64,000 nucleotides of DNA, from the NCBI GenBank assembly GCA_037102815.1, contig BTPP01000003.1, positions 496,001-560,000 on the forward strand, written 5' to 3'. This DNA is from Neurospora intermedia. Taxonomy: Eukaryota; Ascomycota; Sordariomycetes; Sordariales; Sordariaceae. This document shows positions 1 to 13,161 of the stretch, in pieces. The position numbers and the translations under genes were made by a program. Below the pieces are notes generated by a model. The model ran no database searches and was not told the DNA's origin. It saw nothing but the letters and a program-made list of their open reading frames with translations. Each line of letters opens with the position of its first letter. Within the stretch, counting starts at the first letter, position 1.

Positions 1-2959
1 AAGTCGTGTGAATTGGCGAGGAATGGGGGCATTCCCGTCTGTTTTCCCTTCCAGTGGTGTGAGACTGGCGAGACTGAGCACTACCTCTAGGACGTTGAGG
101 TTGAGAGGTGGATTTCCGGAGTGAAAGTGGAAGTGAAAAGCCGGCGGGGGCGCCCGGATGAATTGCATTACAGGGTACCTATTGTCTAGTGGGTATCCAC
201 GCGGATGGGCTGCAGGTGGCTTCTCACACAGCGGACAGGCGCTCTGGTGGGCACTTCAGAGTCCACTTCACCACAGTCACTGCCCGCTCACTGCCTCCTC
301 TCACCACTCACACAGCCTGGGTTGGTTGTCATTGCCCGTCTTGCAAGTTGCAACAGCCCGGCGAAATGACGTTGAACATCAATGATCAGGTACCGCCTGT
401 TGATCTTGGCACTCAATTATCTCCCGACCCCTTTCTCCAACAGGGCCGATTCAGTTGGATCCGGGTTGAGCATAACCTACAGTACTTCACTTTGCCATCA
501 GCTTAGTTTCATGGCACCTTTGAACATCGAGTACAAGAGCTTTCATAGAGAGGACCTGTCATTTGCTCGGTCTTTTTCTGGCCAAGAACTCGGCGAACAC
601 GACAGCAAGTCTCGCATGGTGGGGGCAGGTAACGAGGGCGCGTGCCTAGAGGTAGTGTATGTATGTATGTCTACGTATTCGTCTTCTCGCTCTTGTTTCT
701 CAAATGTTGGGCATTCGGACTTGATATGCAATCTTACCTGCCCAGCTGAGTAAAGTGTGCCTGGGGGCCACGAGGTTGGAATCGCTAACTTAACACAACG
801 GCGAAACGGCACCAATGGGAGAAGCAGTGGAAGATTCGACTATCCCCGGACCTTACCACATCGATCATGATGTTCTCCACTTGCCGACCTCAACCGAACC
901 ACGTTCGTCATCATGTCAGCCGGGATCCTCCTTCATCAAGTGAGTGAATCTCCCAACGAGGAGGACGTCTGGTGATGGCCACAATACTAGTATATAGCGA
1001 GAAATCGCAGAGCTGCGCATGTACCGACTTTACAAGCTATGGTCTATCGTCTGAGCTTCGCGGCGGCCGGCGGCTATCCCACTCTTTTACACCATCACGG
1101 GCAACATAGTTAAGTAGGAGACTTCTCAGACTACTTTTCCCATAGCAGCAGACGTTACCTCTAGAGAAGCTGTGGTTGCAATATAGGGTCGGTCATAACA
1201 ACCACACCAAAACGGCAGAACCGGCCGGCTGGGCTTCTCGGTTCTAGGCGTCCAGTTAATTTCATGCAAAGAGTGGCATCAGTGTTCCCATGGGACCACC
1301 TTGTTGGTGATCAGAACTCGAACGGCTGGCGGACAACCCCGCTACCAAGCAGCCGAGGGAGCATCAATATAAACTCATGCGGCACGTTGGGGATGGCTCA
1401 GAATGCTTGATGGTAAAGTATTTTAGGGTCGTCATGTTCCCCATGGAAACTACGCTGCTAACCGGTTACCATATACGTTAGCATACATGTGTAGGCATTT
1501 CCGACGAATCCTTATACATTGACCCTACCATTCCAGCGTAAGATGACTGCTGGACAGCAAATTCACCTGCGTCTATGACTAACGCTTGCACGTGTTGAAC
1601 TTGAGCTGAGTCCTTTGCCATTTTGGTTGTTCGATAAGTGAACACAGAACGTCCGTCCACACTCTTCATATACCCATACAGCTTGTTGCAGTCCTTAGGG
1701 ACATGCCACGACACGGGTACTTGCCCACCGCCTATTCTTTCCCTCATTCAAGAGGGAGAAGAGGATGACGAAGTGCATACACATACATAGCTTGGGATCA
1801 GCCACCATTCAGATACATGCAACAGTCAGATCGCCCGCGATGCAGGGCCGCCATCGCGGGAACGATATGTACCAGCCAAAAGCAAGGCACAGGTGGGGAG
1901 GGGTTCTTGGCCGGCACCGGGCAGCCAGGGGGAAGGGATAAAAGCCGTTCTCATCGAGCGTAGCTCGCTGCGCGCAGTATCTGCACCCGACTCGAGTCTT
2001 ACCCGCTGGGCGGTTCTACATCACTTTGAAGTCCGCAAGTTGATCGTTCTTTCGTGGAACCCAAGTGGATGTGATGCGCATGGCTTCCTCGCATTAGCGC
2101 TGCCGGAGCTTTTTGCGTGGAATGTTCTACAGTACCATGGGACAACATGAGGATCGATCCAAGACATACATTCCCTGACCAACCCTAATAATAACCACAG
2201 TTCGACTCAAAACCTCGACAAGGGGAAAGCCTAGGTACACTAGAAGAAGCCTTACCCCTAGGACATATCCTGCCGGATGCAGTCTCAACAATCCCACATA
2301 TATTATAGCAAGGGAATTTCATCTTCGAATCGTAGTACTTTGGTGCAAACATGTTTACACGTTCTATCTTTTGAGGTTATATGCAACGCACCGGCGTTAC
2401 TGTGGTGGAAGCATTTACCTACCCATATACGTACGCATCGTCTGCATACAAACCACCAACTAACCGAACCCTGGAGGAATGTGAATTAGATTCTTCTACG
2501 TCCCCCCCCCCCCCCCCTACACTATCTATCTCTTCAAAGGCGCTGGAGGGTGGAGACATCGAACATCACCGTCTTGCATACAATTTCTAGAGGGTATGAA
2601 TGTTGCAGTATGCTTACAGATTATGCCTGATTTTCAGGAAACCTAAAGCCCTATGCCCTAAGTCTAATCTATTACGGTACTTGTGCCGTTCAATTCCTCA
2701 GCATACACGACTGCGTTAGACGAGGCACGTATATCATGACGCGAGGAAAAAAAAAAAAAAAAAGAAAAAAAAAGAAAAGAAAACCCTCGACGTGACACAG
2801 CATCAGCGCTCCAACAACAAGGCTCTGCATCTGATACCGTCTTGTAACCCATAATTCCCTTTCAGACTACCAACATAGTGACATACACACTCGTCAATGA
2901 TGAGAGTACCTATGTACCACTCATAAACATCATCATCAAGAGTCGAGCATTCAACCTTC

Positions 2960-3031
<72 letters not shown>

Positions 3032-4387
3032 ACCTCCCAAAGCGACATCGCTTCCGGCCAGCCCTTCCCCGTAGTGAGAGACTTAAGTCGTTTGAACAGA
3101 AAGTCAAAAACACATCGATGTTCTTCTAAAAACTTCCTGAACGACCATTCAATTTGCCTCTTAGTGTAGAAGACCAAAGTCAAGTCCGGAGTAGTGTACA
3201 TACACTAACTAGCACTGAGTAGTCTCACCTTGGACCCGAACGCTATACACAAGAAGACCTCGGCGTAGCCTGAGATGGACGATAAAGCGTCAGTCACATT
3301 TTCGTTTTCAAGAAATCAAGGCGACAAGAGATACGCGAGAGTTATCATATAACTCGGCTAAGTAGCGTCATCGTGAGTAATTGTGGGAACCCGAGTAGGT
3401 GTGTGGGTATAGAGACTAGGAGGAGTCTCTGTCATATCCCTTTGGGACTATGATCCAGATTGAGATGGAAATTATTTTGTCGGAGGGCTAGAAGGCGACA
3501 ACGAAAAGGGCTCGATTCTGGAGAAGTTGTTCAATGAAAGAGGAGAAAGGGAAACCACTACAGGTAGCCTAGATATATTCGGAAGGGTGTCGGTGCCAGT
3601 GATTAGGTAGGCAAGGCCGAGTGAAAGGCGGCCCAGGGCACGGACTTCCAACGTCATCCAACTACAAGGGAGAAGAAGACACCCACAAAGAACGGGTGAA
3701 AGACACGAGTATGGTTTGAAGTGGGAAGACTCATTTTCAATTCCGTCTACCTTCCACATAAAGAGGAAATCAATTGTCATCGTACAAGCCAGGTTACATG
3801 GTTAAAACGAACAGATGAAAAAAAAAAAAAAAACAATAATCATTTCCCTCCATATTCATCCTCCCCTCAAAACTCTGAAAGCCGATGGGGGATATCTATG
3901 CGCTCTGGGAGACCTAAAAAGGTTTGCATGGGTTCCATCGTTTTCTTTAACCCTTTCATAAGGCAACTTCCTTTTGGTTGGCCATGAATTTTCCACCAGT
4001 CCCCAGATTCCCAAACGCGCCCACCCTGTTCGTCCCTTGATATCCTTCCTTCTGTTATTATGTACGAAGCAAAACAAGCACCCCAGCCGAGCTCAGGGGC
4101 GCCTACTGCCGGCACTGCCCACTATCTCTCCCGAAATATTGTTGTGTTTCTCAGGCAAATGAGACAGATCATTGAATGGGTTATCGTTTCCCGTCAAGAC
4201 CGCAGCAGCAAGGAGGTCGCATCTGTGCCATTGTGTGTTTCGTGTGAATATGGCATAGTTGTTGTATGTCGCTGTCATTCATCGTTTCGGGTTTCGTCTC
4301 AACCACTACTTTGTGGTGAGCCGCCGCGGCAAAAGAGAAACGAAATCGCTCCGGATAAGCATTGTTGTTTGCTGATGCTCAGCCCGT
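1..4387. other. gene-poor intergenic stretch
   Basis: I see no gene that I can support here. Open frames are short (under 135 codons), lack C-biased third positions, mostly have non-ATG starts and cannot be chained through good splice sites. The stretch holds simple repeats: a 16-base C run (2502-2517), A-rich runs (2746-2774, 3818-3833), and a long AC microsatellite (2961-3029). Two exact copies of TACCTCTAG (82-90, 1156-1164) and one of its complement (646-654) belong to the motif described in the findings. Confidence 0.6.
2961..3029. repeat. (AC)n microsatellite, about 34 units
   Basis: An uninterrupted AC dinucleotide array of 69 bp. It lies in gene-free DNA, so length change should be neutral. 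The translated frames across it (poly-Thr/His, poly-Val/Cys) are artefacts of the repeat. Confidence 0.97.
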
Positions 4388-4998
4388 TTAGCTGGAGAAT
4401 TTGCGGGTGATCTTGGCAATGACTGAAGAAAAAAAGGTATGTCAGCCATATGTTCGCTGCTGTTTATCTGCCTAAAACAAACCCCGTTGTTTCAAGAAAA
4501 CTGCAAGGCGTTGCCCAAGAGATAAGACGGACTAAACGTACTGTGAAGAGCGACGACGCTGAAGATGAAGACCAGCGACAGAACCAGGACAACAACGGGG
4601 TCGACCTTGAGGCCGGGGCTCTCGTCGGTGTAAAGACGGAGCATGGTGCTGCTAGAGCCACCGGCGCCAGCAGCGCGCGTGCTGTTGGGGCGGGCATTGG
4701 CAATCTTCTCCTTCTGGTCGGCAGCAGCACGGCGACGGATGGCGGTACGAGCACCGCCCGGGGGAGGAGGCGAGGAGGGGCGCGCAGAGCTAACACCGGT
4801 AGCGCCGCCAGCGGGCGGGGAGCTGGGCGAGGAGGCACGAGGAGAAGACTGGTTGAGGTTGCACCGTTAGCTATGTTACAGTATCACGTATTTCACAATT
4901 CGATTGGAAAGTAGCAGAACACGGTTCATGAGGCGTTGTGATCATGAGAACAGCAAGCAGAGAGAAGCTAGCTGCTGTAGACTTGCAAAACGTACCAT
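4388..4998 (-). CDS. sbh1: Sec61 beta subunit of the ER translocon
   Basis: Small tail-anchored beta subunit of the Sec61 channel, which moves nascent proteins into or across the ER membrane. Exons, in transcript order, are 4998-4996, 4848-4542 and 4422-4388, giving 114 aa. The N-terminus ([16 protein letters not shown]) is Ser/Pro-rich and cytosolic. It is followed by the family motif [11 protein letters not shown], the stretch [18 protein letters not shown] and a C-terminal membrane anchor, [18 protein letters not shown]. This order and size are typical of fungal Sec61 beta. The start codon is its own coding exon: ATG is followed directly by GTACGT, and the acceptor CAACCAG lies 147 bp away with a GCTAAC branch site. 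The second intron (119 bp) splits the anchor just before its last residues. A longer open frame in another phase over exon 2 is an artefact. The family call is firm; the first intron rests on splice signals and on the protein beginning MSSPRASS. Confidence 0.93.
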
Positions 4999-7136
4999 TG
5001 TGACAAAGAATATTAAGAGGAGATTAAGCTGCGAAAAGAAGGAAAAGGAATGAAGCGAGAAGAGGAGGGTATTTTAAAGTATCGCTCCTGCTTTGAATTG
5101 TCGTCGCGTGGATGGTGGTGTAGTGATTGATGATCGTGGCCGTGATTCAATGGTGGAAGCTTTTGGGAGATGCGAGGATGCCTACCTTGTTTAGTTCCAC
5201 GGGTCCCCCTAATAATCGCGGGCTTGGTCTGTGCTTCCAATTGAGGCCACGGTTTGGAAAGATTGCTTGCCGGCCGGACCAAGCGAGCCAAAGCTGGGCT
5301 TGCCGCTCGCCAGGGCTGGCAAGGTGAAAGCTTGGGCCGCAAGTCCGTCTCATTCCGCCATTCGCCGAGCACGCATAATTCGGTGGGTCCTGGGTGAAAG
5401 CTGCGCTTTGGAGCCGGAAGTTCGCAAGGCACACGCTGACACGGTACCTGAGCGGCTCCTTGTCACTCCTGCAGGGTTGAGACGAACGGATCTGGTCAAG
5501 TAGGAACTGTGGGGGCATTCTTCAAATCCCCGGATTTCAGGTGCAAATCGGACGGATGCCAAGCGACGTTGCAGGGTCCCCTGCCCCTTGCATTGCTGCA
5601 GTGATCGTGGTCACCATCGCCATCAGCTCAACATGAGGTTCTTGTTGCAACGAAGTGCATAACGAACGACGACGCGGTATATAAAATAAGCCTCTACGTT
5701 AATTCGATGAGCATGATGCTTCTGCGGAAAGAAATATTTCCTTTTGTTACGTAAGAGATCAAACCCAGAGAGATATACCAAAAGCAGCTTTAACCGGGCA
5801 AGTCACCATTGCGATTTGGAATATACCATACGAGGAGGCTTTGCGACTGATTAATGGGGGCTCTAGGCTACAGCATAGTAGTGTGATCACGTCAACCTTC
5901 CGTTTTGGCTTTCGATTGCCCTGTCTCTCCCAGAAGTTTGGTAAAAGGATTCTAGTGTACACGAGAATGCCAATGTCGATCTATTCTTGAAGTAGCTTGT
6001 TTGAAACTGGTACTTCTTTGACGGTAACTTGGGAGTTATATAAGTTCTAGACGAACAGTTGAGGTGAGCAGCGGGGAACGAGACCATTCACCCGCAGTGG
6101 GCCTGATGCTTCCTGCTAAAGGCGTCGCCCAGATCGCCATGCTCTTTTCTGCACCTTTGATCCAAGTCACTGCCAAATGAGTCCTGGCGGCCAATTGATA
6201 CCCGTCGGTCTACCCACTGAGCGAATCTTTGGAGAGAGTCGGTAATTGCTTTGATCAATTCAGTAGCGTGGGTATTTCTGGGGTATAACGGGATGCCAGA
6301 TGCTGTTGTCTTTTTTTTATCCCTCCGAGCCAGCAAGGAGCGAGCATTCAAAACATCCATTGTATACATGTTATGACAAAGAACAGTGTGCCTGTGAGTA
6401 AGGGGGAATTAGAAGAGAAGCCCGATGGGAGAAGAAGTAGATGAGAAACCGGGAGGACACATGATAAAAAAGACAAAAAGCTGACAAAAGAAAACAACAC
6501 TATAGACACCCTACAAGCACTCGGGTGTATGTGCGCGCTAAGCAAGAACTTTGCGCCCGCTGACACGCAAGACAAACCAACCACAGTACAACACCGTTCC
6601 TCCGCTGGCAGCTCGGAACAAGAAATAATGGCACTGGGTAATGCTGCATCCATCTCTTCCCTCCCCCATTCCCCCTGCCGTTCGATAATTGAAGCCCGGC
6701 GTTATGACAAGGACGTCTCTGTGTACGGGTGGCTTTTACGCTTCACACTGGGTTGCACCACGCCGCAATCCCCCAATTCCTTTCAGATCCATTCTCAAAT
6801 TATGCCGGACCCATCAGAACTTTCTCTCGCCGTTTTCATTTGACGGAGCTCGGAATGACCAGGCACAAGAGCGGCAATCCTGCGCATATCCCTTCATATG
6901 CAACGGACCGCCATTTGGGTGGCCGTAACCTCTCAGATCTGTGAAGGTGGGGTCGTAACCATATAGTCATGTCTGCGAAACCCGCCAGGCCAGATTTAGA
7001 TGATTAGACAGTATGACGCATTTACGCCTCTTCGCTTGAGACAAATATGAACCAAAACACCCCGCAATGAACGGGCCTTTGGGCCATACATACGCGAGCT
7101 GTATGATCAACACGGAAAGCTTTCAAGCTGAACGCT
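4999..7136. other. intergenic, promoter side of Sec61 beta and 3' side of the phosphatase
   Basis: No supported gene. The first few hundred bases are upstream of the Sec61 beta ATG and are pyrimidine-rich on the coding strand, as fungal leaders are. Open frames here are under 140 codons, overlap on both strands and resemble nothing I know. Confidence 0.55.
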
Positions 7137-8752
7137 TCAAAGAGTGACGTCCAGTACCAGGCTAACGTCTTGCACGTTGGCACCAGCAAGGTCTTCTAGG
7201 ACGGGAATGAGATCCAATAGCTCGTTGTCATGCGCATCTGAGAACCAACTGCTGATGGGTACGGCGTGCTGAGGGTGGAAAATGTACGAGGTTGGTGAGT
7301 TGTCGATGATAATGGTGTCTTTAAGGTCACGGCCAACCTGTGACAGGTCTTTGACGTAGTTTCCTTGATGGTTGTAGCAACTTTCGCGGAAAAGACGATG
7401 GTGGACAACATTGTGGATGTCCAACTGGTCCAGCAGCGGATCACCGTACTGAGCATCGTTAGTATTTGAGTTGCCAAAAGCTTTCGAATGGCTCCATTTC
7501 ACATACCTTGGAAACCGATGCAGTGAAGACAACAACTTCGTAAAGCTCGCCAACTCTCTTCATAAATTGGTCTACACCTGGCCGCTTGATGACATAGACA
7601 TTATGGTAGTTGCCTTCGATTTCAACAGGTATCGTGAAATCGGCCTGGTGAAGGATCTATAATTCGAATTGTCAGCAAGCGAACTAGAAAGTAGGAAGAT
7701 GGGTGCAGAACTAACCTTGAAGGAGCTGTGTACGAGGGTTTCATCCAAATCTAGAACAAGGCACTTCTTACCCTTGAACTCAGGTGCTTGAGGAGGGAGT
7801 AGGAACTTCTGAGGTTGGTCGGGAGGAAAGACAGGAGGGCTCTCAATTAGCGCGCCGCTTGTTGGCGTAGTTGTAGCTGCGGGAACCGGGCCCGGAGGTG
7901 GCGGGGGAAGGTTTGTGTACGATTCCTCAGTCGTGGCATCGGCCGCATGTGAAGCTTGTTGTGATTCCTCGGCGGCATCGGGCATCTGCACGTCCCCTTC
8001 CTCGTCCTTCTCATTGACCACCTCCTCAACCACCTCCACTTCCTTGTTGGTCTGCTGTGGCGGCTCTACCGATGCCAGTGGGCTACTTGAGCCGGGGCCA
8101 ACGATCGTTGTCTGCTTTGACTCTCCATCCTTTTCGCCAACTGTCGACTGATCCTGAGTACTCGTTCCTGATACCCGCTTCCCGTTCTTCGACTGTTCCT
8201 GGGTCGGCTGAGATTGCTGAGCTGGCTCCTTCTCAGAAAGCTGGGTCTTGCTCGCGGAGGGCTGCTCGGACGGGGTTGCTGTTCGCCTGCTCGCGGTCGC
8301 CGGTCTAGGGGGGATCCTGTCGAGCTTGTGGCTTGGTACCGGGGTGTCGAGGCCGTTCGCATCATCAGGGACGCCGCAGCAGCCAAAGATGGCGAGGAAG
8401 CCGCCCTTCTTCTTCTTGGGCGCTACCGGGTTCGAGTTGCTCATGGCGGCGGTTGCTCTAGTTCCTGTACACAACTGGTTACTAAATGGGTTGCCATCCA
8501 AATTTCAATATAACGTACTGCTTCTTGAGTTTCTCGAGTTTCCACCGATGCTGTCACGGTCGCCTGTAATACCGCCAATTAGCCCATTTGCACTGCATGA
8601 GAATTGAAAGGCTCATAAATCATGACTGTGATTCGGAAGGTCACACGTAGGCGGTCGCTACCTCTTTTAGTTGCCATTGCTTCGTCGTGGGTCTGCATCT
8701 CCTTCGAACTGCCAGGGGCTGACAGGGTTGTGTCGTCCGCGCTCAATGCCAT
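7137..8752 (-). CDS. psr1: Psr1-like FCP1/NIF-domain protein phosphatase
   Basis: HAD-superfamily Ser/Thr phosphatase of the CTD small-phosphatase (NIF) type. Fungal Psr1/Psr2 are plasma-membrane phosphatases in the general and sodium stress response. Five exons: 8752-8662, 8563-8519, 8464-7716, 7656-7507 and 7448-7137 (448 aa). Introns are 98, 54, 59 and 58 bp, and the frame closes exactly. The catalytic motif DLDET is at about residues 284-288, inside [16 protein letters not shown]. It is followed by [20 protein letters not shown] and the IIIDNSP and [11 protein letters not shown] motifs of the family. Residues 76-270 are a low-complexity Pro/Ser/Gln/Glu-rich linker. A basic KKKKGG followed by a Cys pair (FGCCG, about residues 72-76) probably corresponds to the lipid-modified Cys pair at the N-terminus of yeast Psr1, but here it sits inside, behind two short exons. 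The family is certain; orthology with Psr1 rather than another NIF phosphatase is likely. Confidence 0.92.
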
Positions 8753-11700
8753 TTTAGATGGTGTCTTTGATTACGGATAGAAAATGAATGTCTGGACCCC
8801 TCAACGCAGAGAGCTATCAGCGCGTGGTCTTAGGGATTGCGTCGTAGTAGGAGCTGAAGTTTGCGGCGGTTGGGTTTGAATAGTGAGGCGTACGACACCC
8901 GTTGACAGCCTTGCAGCACCAATCAATTGGGGATTGGGGGCAGCGCGATGCGATCAGTGGCAACGTGGATGGCAGGCAGCGACAGAGGCAGCCAGCGAGA
9001 CAGGAACAACGAAGGTGAAACGGACTGTTTGGAACGTTGGACTGCATTGAAATTGTAAAGAAGAGAAAAAGTCACCAACCTCTTGTTCCCAACCGAATTC
9101 AGCTTTCGCCAATCTAATAAGGCCTAGCCCCTATACTACTACCCTTCGTTCGGGAGAGTAGGTATTAGCCCTTGGAGGCCCTGGACTCCTTAACGGGTTT
9201 CGGCCGTCTGGTCGATAGGTAGGCGACAGGCCTCGAGTTCCGCAAAAAGTAAAGAGAAATAATGATCGCGACAACGCTGATTCCGGCCGCGGTTACCGTT
9301 GCAGGTGGGAAAATTGGCGCGCGGAGGCCGAAAGCGTCGGGGGGGTATGTCGGCAGGAGGTCGACCAGAAACACAGTCACACACGGGCACGCCTTGCGTG
9401 CTTGATTAGCCAGAAAGGACCCAGAACCTAGAAGGGCAAAAAAAAAAAAAAGTTCAAGAAGGGGTATCGAGGACCAAAAGGGCGGGCCAAAGAAGGAGAA
9501 ACGGCGACGACGTGGTGGACGGGCCGGAGGGTTGGGCAGATACAGAAAAGAGGGAAAGAAGGGCGTATCAAAAGCTGGAGGTCGTGAGAGCGCAAGCGAA
9601 ATGATTGACTTTAAAGGTTATGGGGTCGCTTCTAGGATTGTTCACGGCGCAGAGAGGACGATTGGGAAGCGGATGCGACGAGAGAGGATTAGTGGATTGC
9701 CCCGAAGAGATTAGCCAGCGACCGAATGACCATCAGGCGAGGCCAGTACGGCCCTGCGCAGTGCAGCAGGATAAGATGGGATAGCTGGCCATGCAATTTT
9801 AGTGGTGGGCATTGGCATGGAACAAGAAATGCGCTAACACAGTCCATCGGCTCTTTGCACCCACAAAGTACCCACAACCACCTGCAGCCGCTAAATTCGT
9901 GCAGTCCGGTCCCGCTGCTGCACGTCGTAAGGATGGAGGGTCCCGGTCGTGATGTTTGCTGCTGCCCACCTCACCCACTCTCCTTTTTTTCTTTTCTGTT
10001 ACACTTGATTTTGGTTTCTCGGTTTCGTCTTTCTCATCCGACACGTTCTTTCTTGGGGTCTAGAAGCCTTTGGGCTGAAGATGGGGTTTGATTCCTCCCA
10101 AGCTGGGCCGTGGGGGGGTGTCCAACTCTCAACATGGAGGTATCTCCACAGACCTAGTATCGATACGGTATCTGAAGAAGGTAGTGAAAGTGGAAGTGCC
10201 CAGCACCACAGCACTCCGAGAACAATTTCCGTCGGATCATGTTCAAAGGAATCCAGCATGGCCCCGTCCGGCAGAGCTACCGCGCATACGCTAACCTCTG
10301 TATTGGACAACAACACCTTGCGTCTTCACGCTGACTTTTCTCACAAACCAAAGGCTCCAAGCTCACCTATCAACGGTGCAATTGCAGTCGATAATAGTTA
10401 TCTTACATACCTATATAATGCCCGGCGGAACGCGCTGACTGTCAGACATCGGTGGAACCCAATAGACTCCCGTCCCGTTCCTTGAGGCTGTCAAATGTTT
10501 CCCCAAAAGACCCATCTCATCCATGGCGCCTTATCTCCCATTAATGCTAGGCATAGCTAGGTTGTCAGTCAAGCAGTCCCGTCAAATTTCCGCTACATAG
10601 ATACCCTGTTCACCTCCATGGCCGTGCGACTGTGTCCTCTGCTCCCCTTGCCTGGCTCCGAGCTACCACCTCGCAACGTTACTGGCAACCTGCAGCATAT
10701 GTCAGCTTTTGTTATTGACCGCTCTGAATGTCTCGTGTGCTTGGATCTGTTGGTGACATTGCGCAGTTTATCGAGACCTGTTGCGTCTGTATACGCTGAG
10801 CGTTTGTCCCTCGTGTCTCTACACCCTGGAACTTCAAAGACGTTGTGGTAGAGGATGTAATCCCTTCAATCGGTGAGAAGAGAAGAAAGTTGACCCAGGT
10901 TGTCGCACGTTCAAGCCTTCCAGCAAGCAATAACAAGATTGACCTGGTTCTGGTCTCAAATCTCTCTACAGTTGCGCACTGAACTAGCCAGTGAGGCTCC
11001 TTAATAAGGATGGTAGGGGTAAAATGAAGCAGCCACGGCTGTTCCCATAGGCAAAGAGGCAGGCTCCATTCTTTTTTCTCATGGGTCCAATGCCGGGGCA
11101 CCGGTTTATGAGTGCGTCCCCACGAGAGACACAAGTCTAACAAGGTACCGGAAATGCTTCAATGAATGAGTGGAATTCCTGCTCATATTTTGCCATTTAG
11201 ACGTCGCATAGATGACCAAATCTCCACGGCCCCTGTCAGCATGTTTCAAGTAGCTCATCATCGAATAACTCCCTTCGATGTCCGTCGATGTCGACAGCCA
11301 ACTCGCTGGCTCTAACGGCACTCTCCAGGGCAACCCAGCTGTCAGAGTCCACAATGGCCTCTACGGCTCCATCAACAGACAAATCAATCCACAGTCGCCC
11401 TGCAGAATGCTGGGTGCCCCTTCTGTCATCCGCATTCCTCGGCCCGGGGATGCTAGACCTCGTCCAGCCCTGAGCAGCCCCAGTTGACAGCGACCGTTCC
11501 AGAGCCAAAAGAGCCTGGGAGCTGCAACTGGGCCTCATGATTGGCCACGTTGGCGCCCGTTACAGTGATGGGTTGGATTCGGGACTATGCGCTGTGGTGA
11601 TCCGTGACCATTCACATCGGCCGCCGTGTACTGTGTGCTCATCACAGTTTCGTCCACTTTAACCCGAGTTTCTTTGCACAGTAGTCGACGCTGAAGAGCG

Positions 11701-13161
11701 CAGGGAGCTTTTTGATGAACTCGAGCTCTTGGTGGATTGACGAGTGCGGATTGTCGGATGGCCGAATTCATACAAAGGGATACTTATCCAAAGCGCTTGC
11801 TTTGAGGTCTGTCTTCTTGCTCGCCAACTCGTTCCGTGGTCCTATCAAGTTTTTCAAAAGTCAGAGCAGCCAAGGAGCCGCGAAGCCGTGTGCGCATCTT
11901 CACCTCCTTTCTGCATGCATACCTGACCTTCGTACCTGACGCGGAGAACGCGGGTAGAAAACCATAAGCTCATGTGAGATCCGTCTGCGGGAATTGATAC
12001 CGCCCCCGTCCAGCACTTAAATAAGAGCCGCAACAACGTGAGCACAAGACAAGACGCAGGGCCATATGGTCCGCATATAGGATGCTCGTCCCCAAGCAAG
12101 CTGCGTGCTCCCGACCCAAGCAAGCAGTGACGGCAAGCAAGCCAGGCCAGAAAAAGAGGCCAAAACCCAAGTCCTTGGAACCGACGGTGATGTCCTATAA
12201 CCGTGGGGTTGGAAGCTCCTCCACCTCTTCTCTCGAGCTTCGATCTCGAGTTCTTTGGCTCTTGCGAGGATTGCCCTGTCTTCGCCAAAGTAACACTGAA
12301 ACACTCCAGATCTGATGCTAAAGCGATCTTGTTAAGATGGACTCCCTGGTAGGTCAGGGCTACCTAACCGTGGGTGTAAGCTGACTGTTTTGTCGCGGCC
12401 ATCTCTCTGGCAAAGAAGTCCACTCAAGTCACACAAGGTGCGACAGAACAGGAGAGCCAGATTTGGAGATACTCCTCAGCACATGGCTAAGATGAGCCGA
12501 CGAACCTTGGACAACTCGGCCTGGACAATGGGGAACCTGGGGGAGATGGTCTGTGCTCCAAGAGTTCAGAGAGCGGGCTTCCCCAGCTTTCCCCAGGACA
12601 AGAGTGGGCCTTTGAAAGCGATGCAGCTGATGACGTTCCTCTTTGCTGGTGAACTGGCCGCCTCTCATTGGTCCATATTGAACTTCTGGCCGTGCACCTC
12701 GGAATGTTCGCAGTCCAGACACCGGACCGGGGGTCAATTCGGTGTATCGATCACATGTCACGGCTATGCTACTGTTGGCCGCCATGCTAACCATCCTTTG
12801 CCTGGACACGGCATTTGGCCAGTTTTCGATCCGTCATCATCCTGTCGACATCGTTTCAGCCTTTATAGTAGTGTAGACAAGCGTTCCCTCAGGTTCCCAT
12901 CGGTTATTCGTCCTTCTACATTTGAGCCCAACCTCAACAACTCGCGATCCCCGCTGTCCCCATATCGCTGAAGCGAACTTCCTTCGAGACCACACGACGC
13001 ACAATCATCGTATCGCCTGTATTATCTTGCGCCCAGCCGCGCGTGATTTGTGTTCAGCCGGATGCTCAGGGCAAGCGTTGGCTCTTGATCCCCGAGGATC
13101 TATCGGGACTTGATACTACCTGAAGTGGAAGCCAGCGACGGTAGCGACGCCCATCGGCATC
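8753..13161. other. 4.4 kb gene-poor region
   Basis: No gene that I can support with confidence. The one notable open frame is on the - strand at 9165-9380; it has a membrane-segment-like sequence but no ATG and is listed separately. Upstream of it on the same strand (9440-9720) is a pyrimidine-rich stretch with a T run, like a fungal leader or an intron 3' end. The segment 12390-12971 is open on the + strand without an ATG start. The last 200 bp before 13162 are the promoter and leader of the ABC transporter. Confidence 0.5.
9165..9380 (-). other. open frame with one predicted membrane segment, no ATG
   Basis: A 71-codon open frame whose middle reads like a transmembrane helix (VTAAGISVVAIIISLYFL), followed by a basic tail (RRPKPVKESRASKG) and a TAA stop. 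The segment order (Pro-rich lead, one hydrophobic helix, positive tail) looks like a small single-pass membrane protein. No ATG occurs in this frame or shortly upstream, so a real gene would need an upstream exon. The sequence just upstream has a T-run followed by TTCTAG, which could be a 3' splice site. I do not recognise the protein and cannot place the first exon, so it may be chance. Confidence 0.25.

Noticed and set aside
1300-1330. tRNA B-box-like sequence on the - strand
   Set aside because: No matching A box, no acceptor stem; no tRNA or 5S rRNA gene could be supported anywhere in the window.
1478-1747. 89-codon - strand frame with ATG
   Set aside because: Protein-like composition but no family, no leader and no splice partner.
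10081-10485. 134-codon frame with ATG after a CT-rich leader
   Set aside because: The leader is suggestive, but third positions are not C-biased and no known sequence is recognised; too weak to call.
12390-12971. 193-codon + strand frame
   Set aside because: Starts with TTG, poor codon bias, resembles no family.
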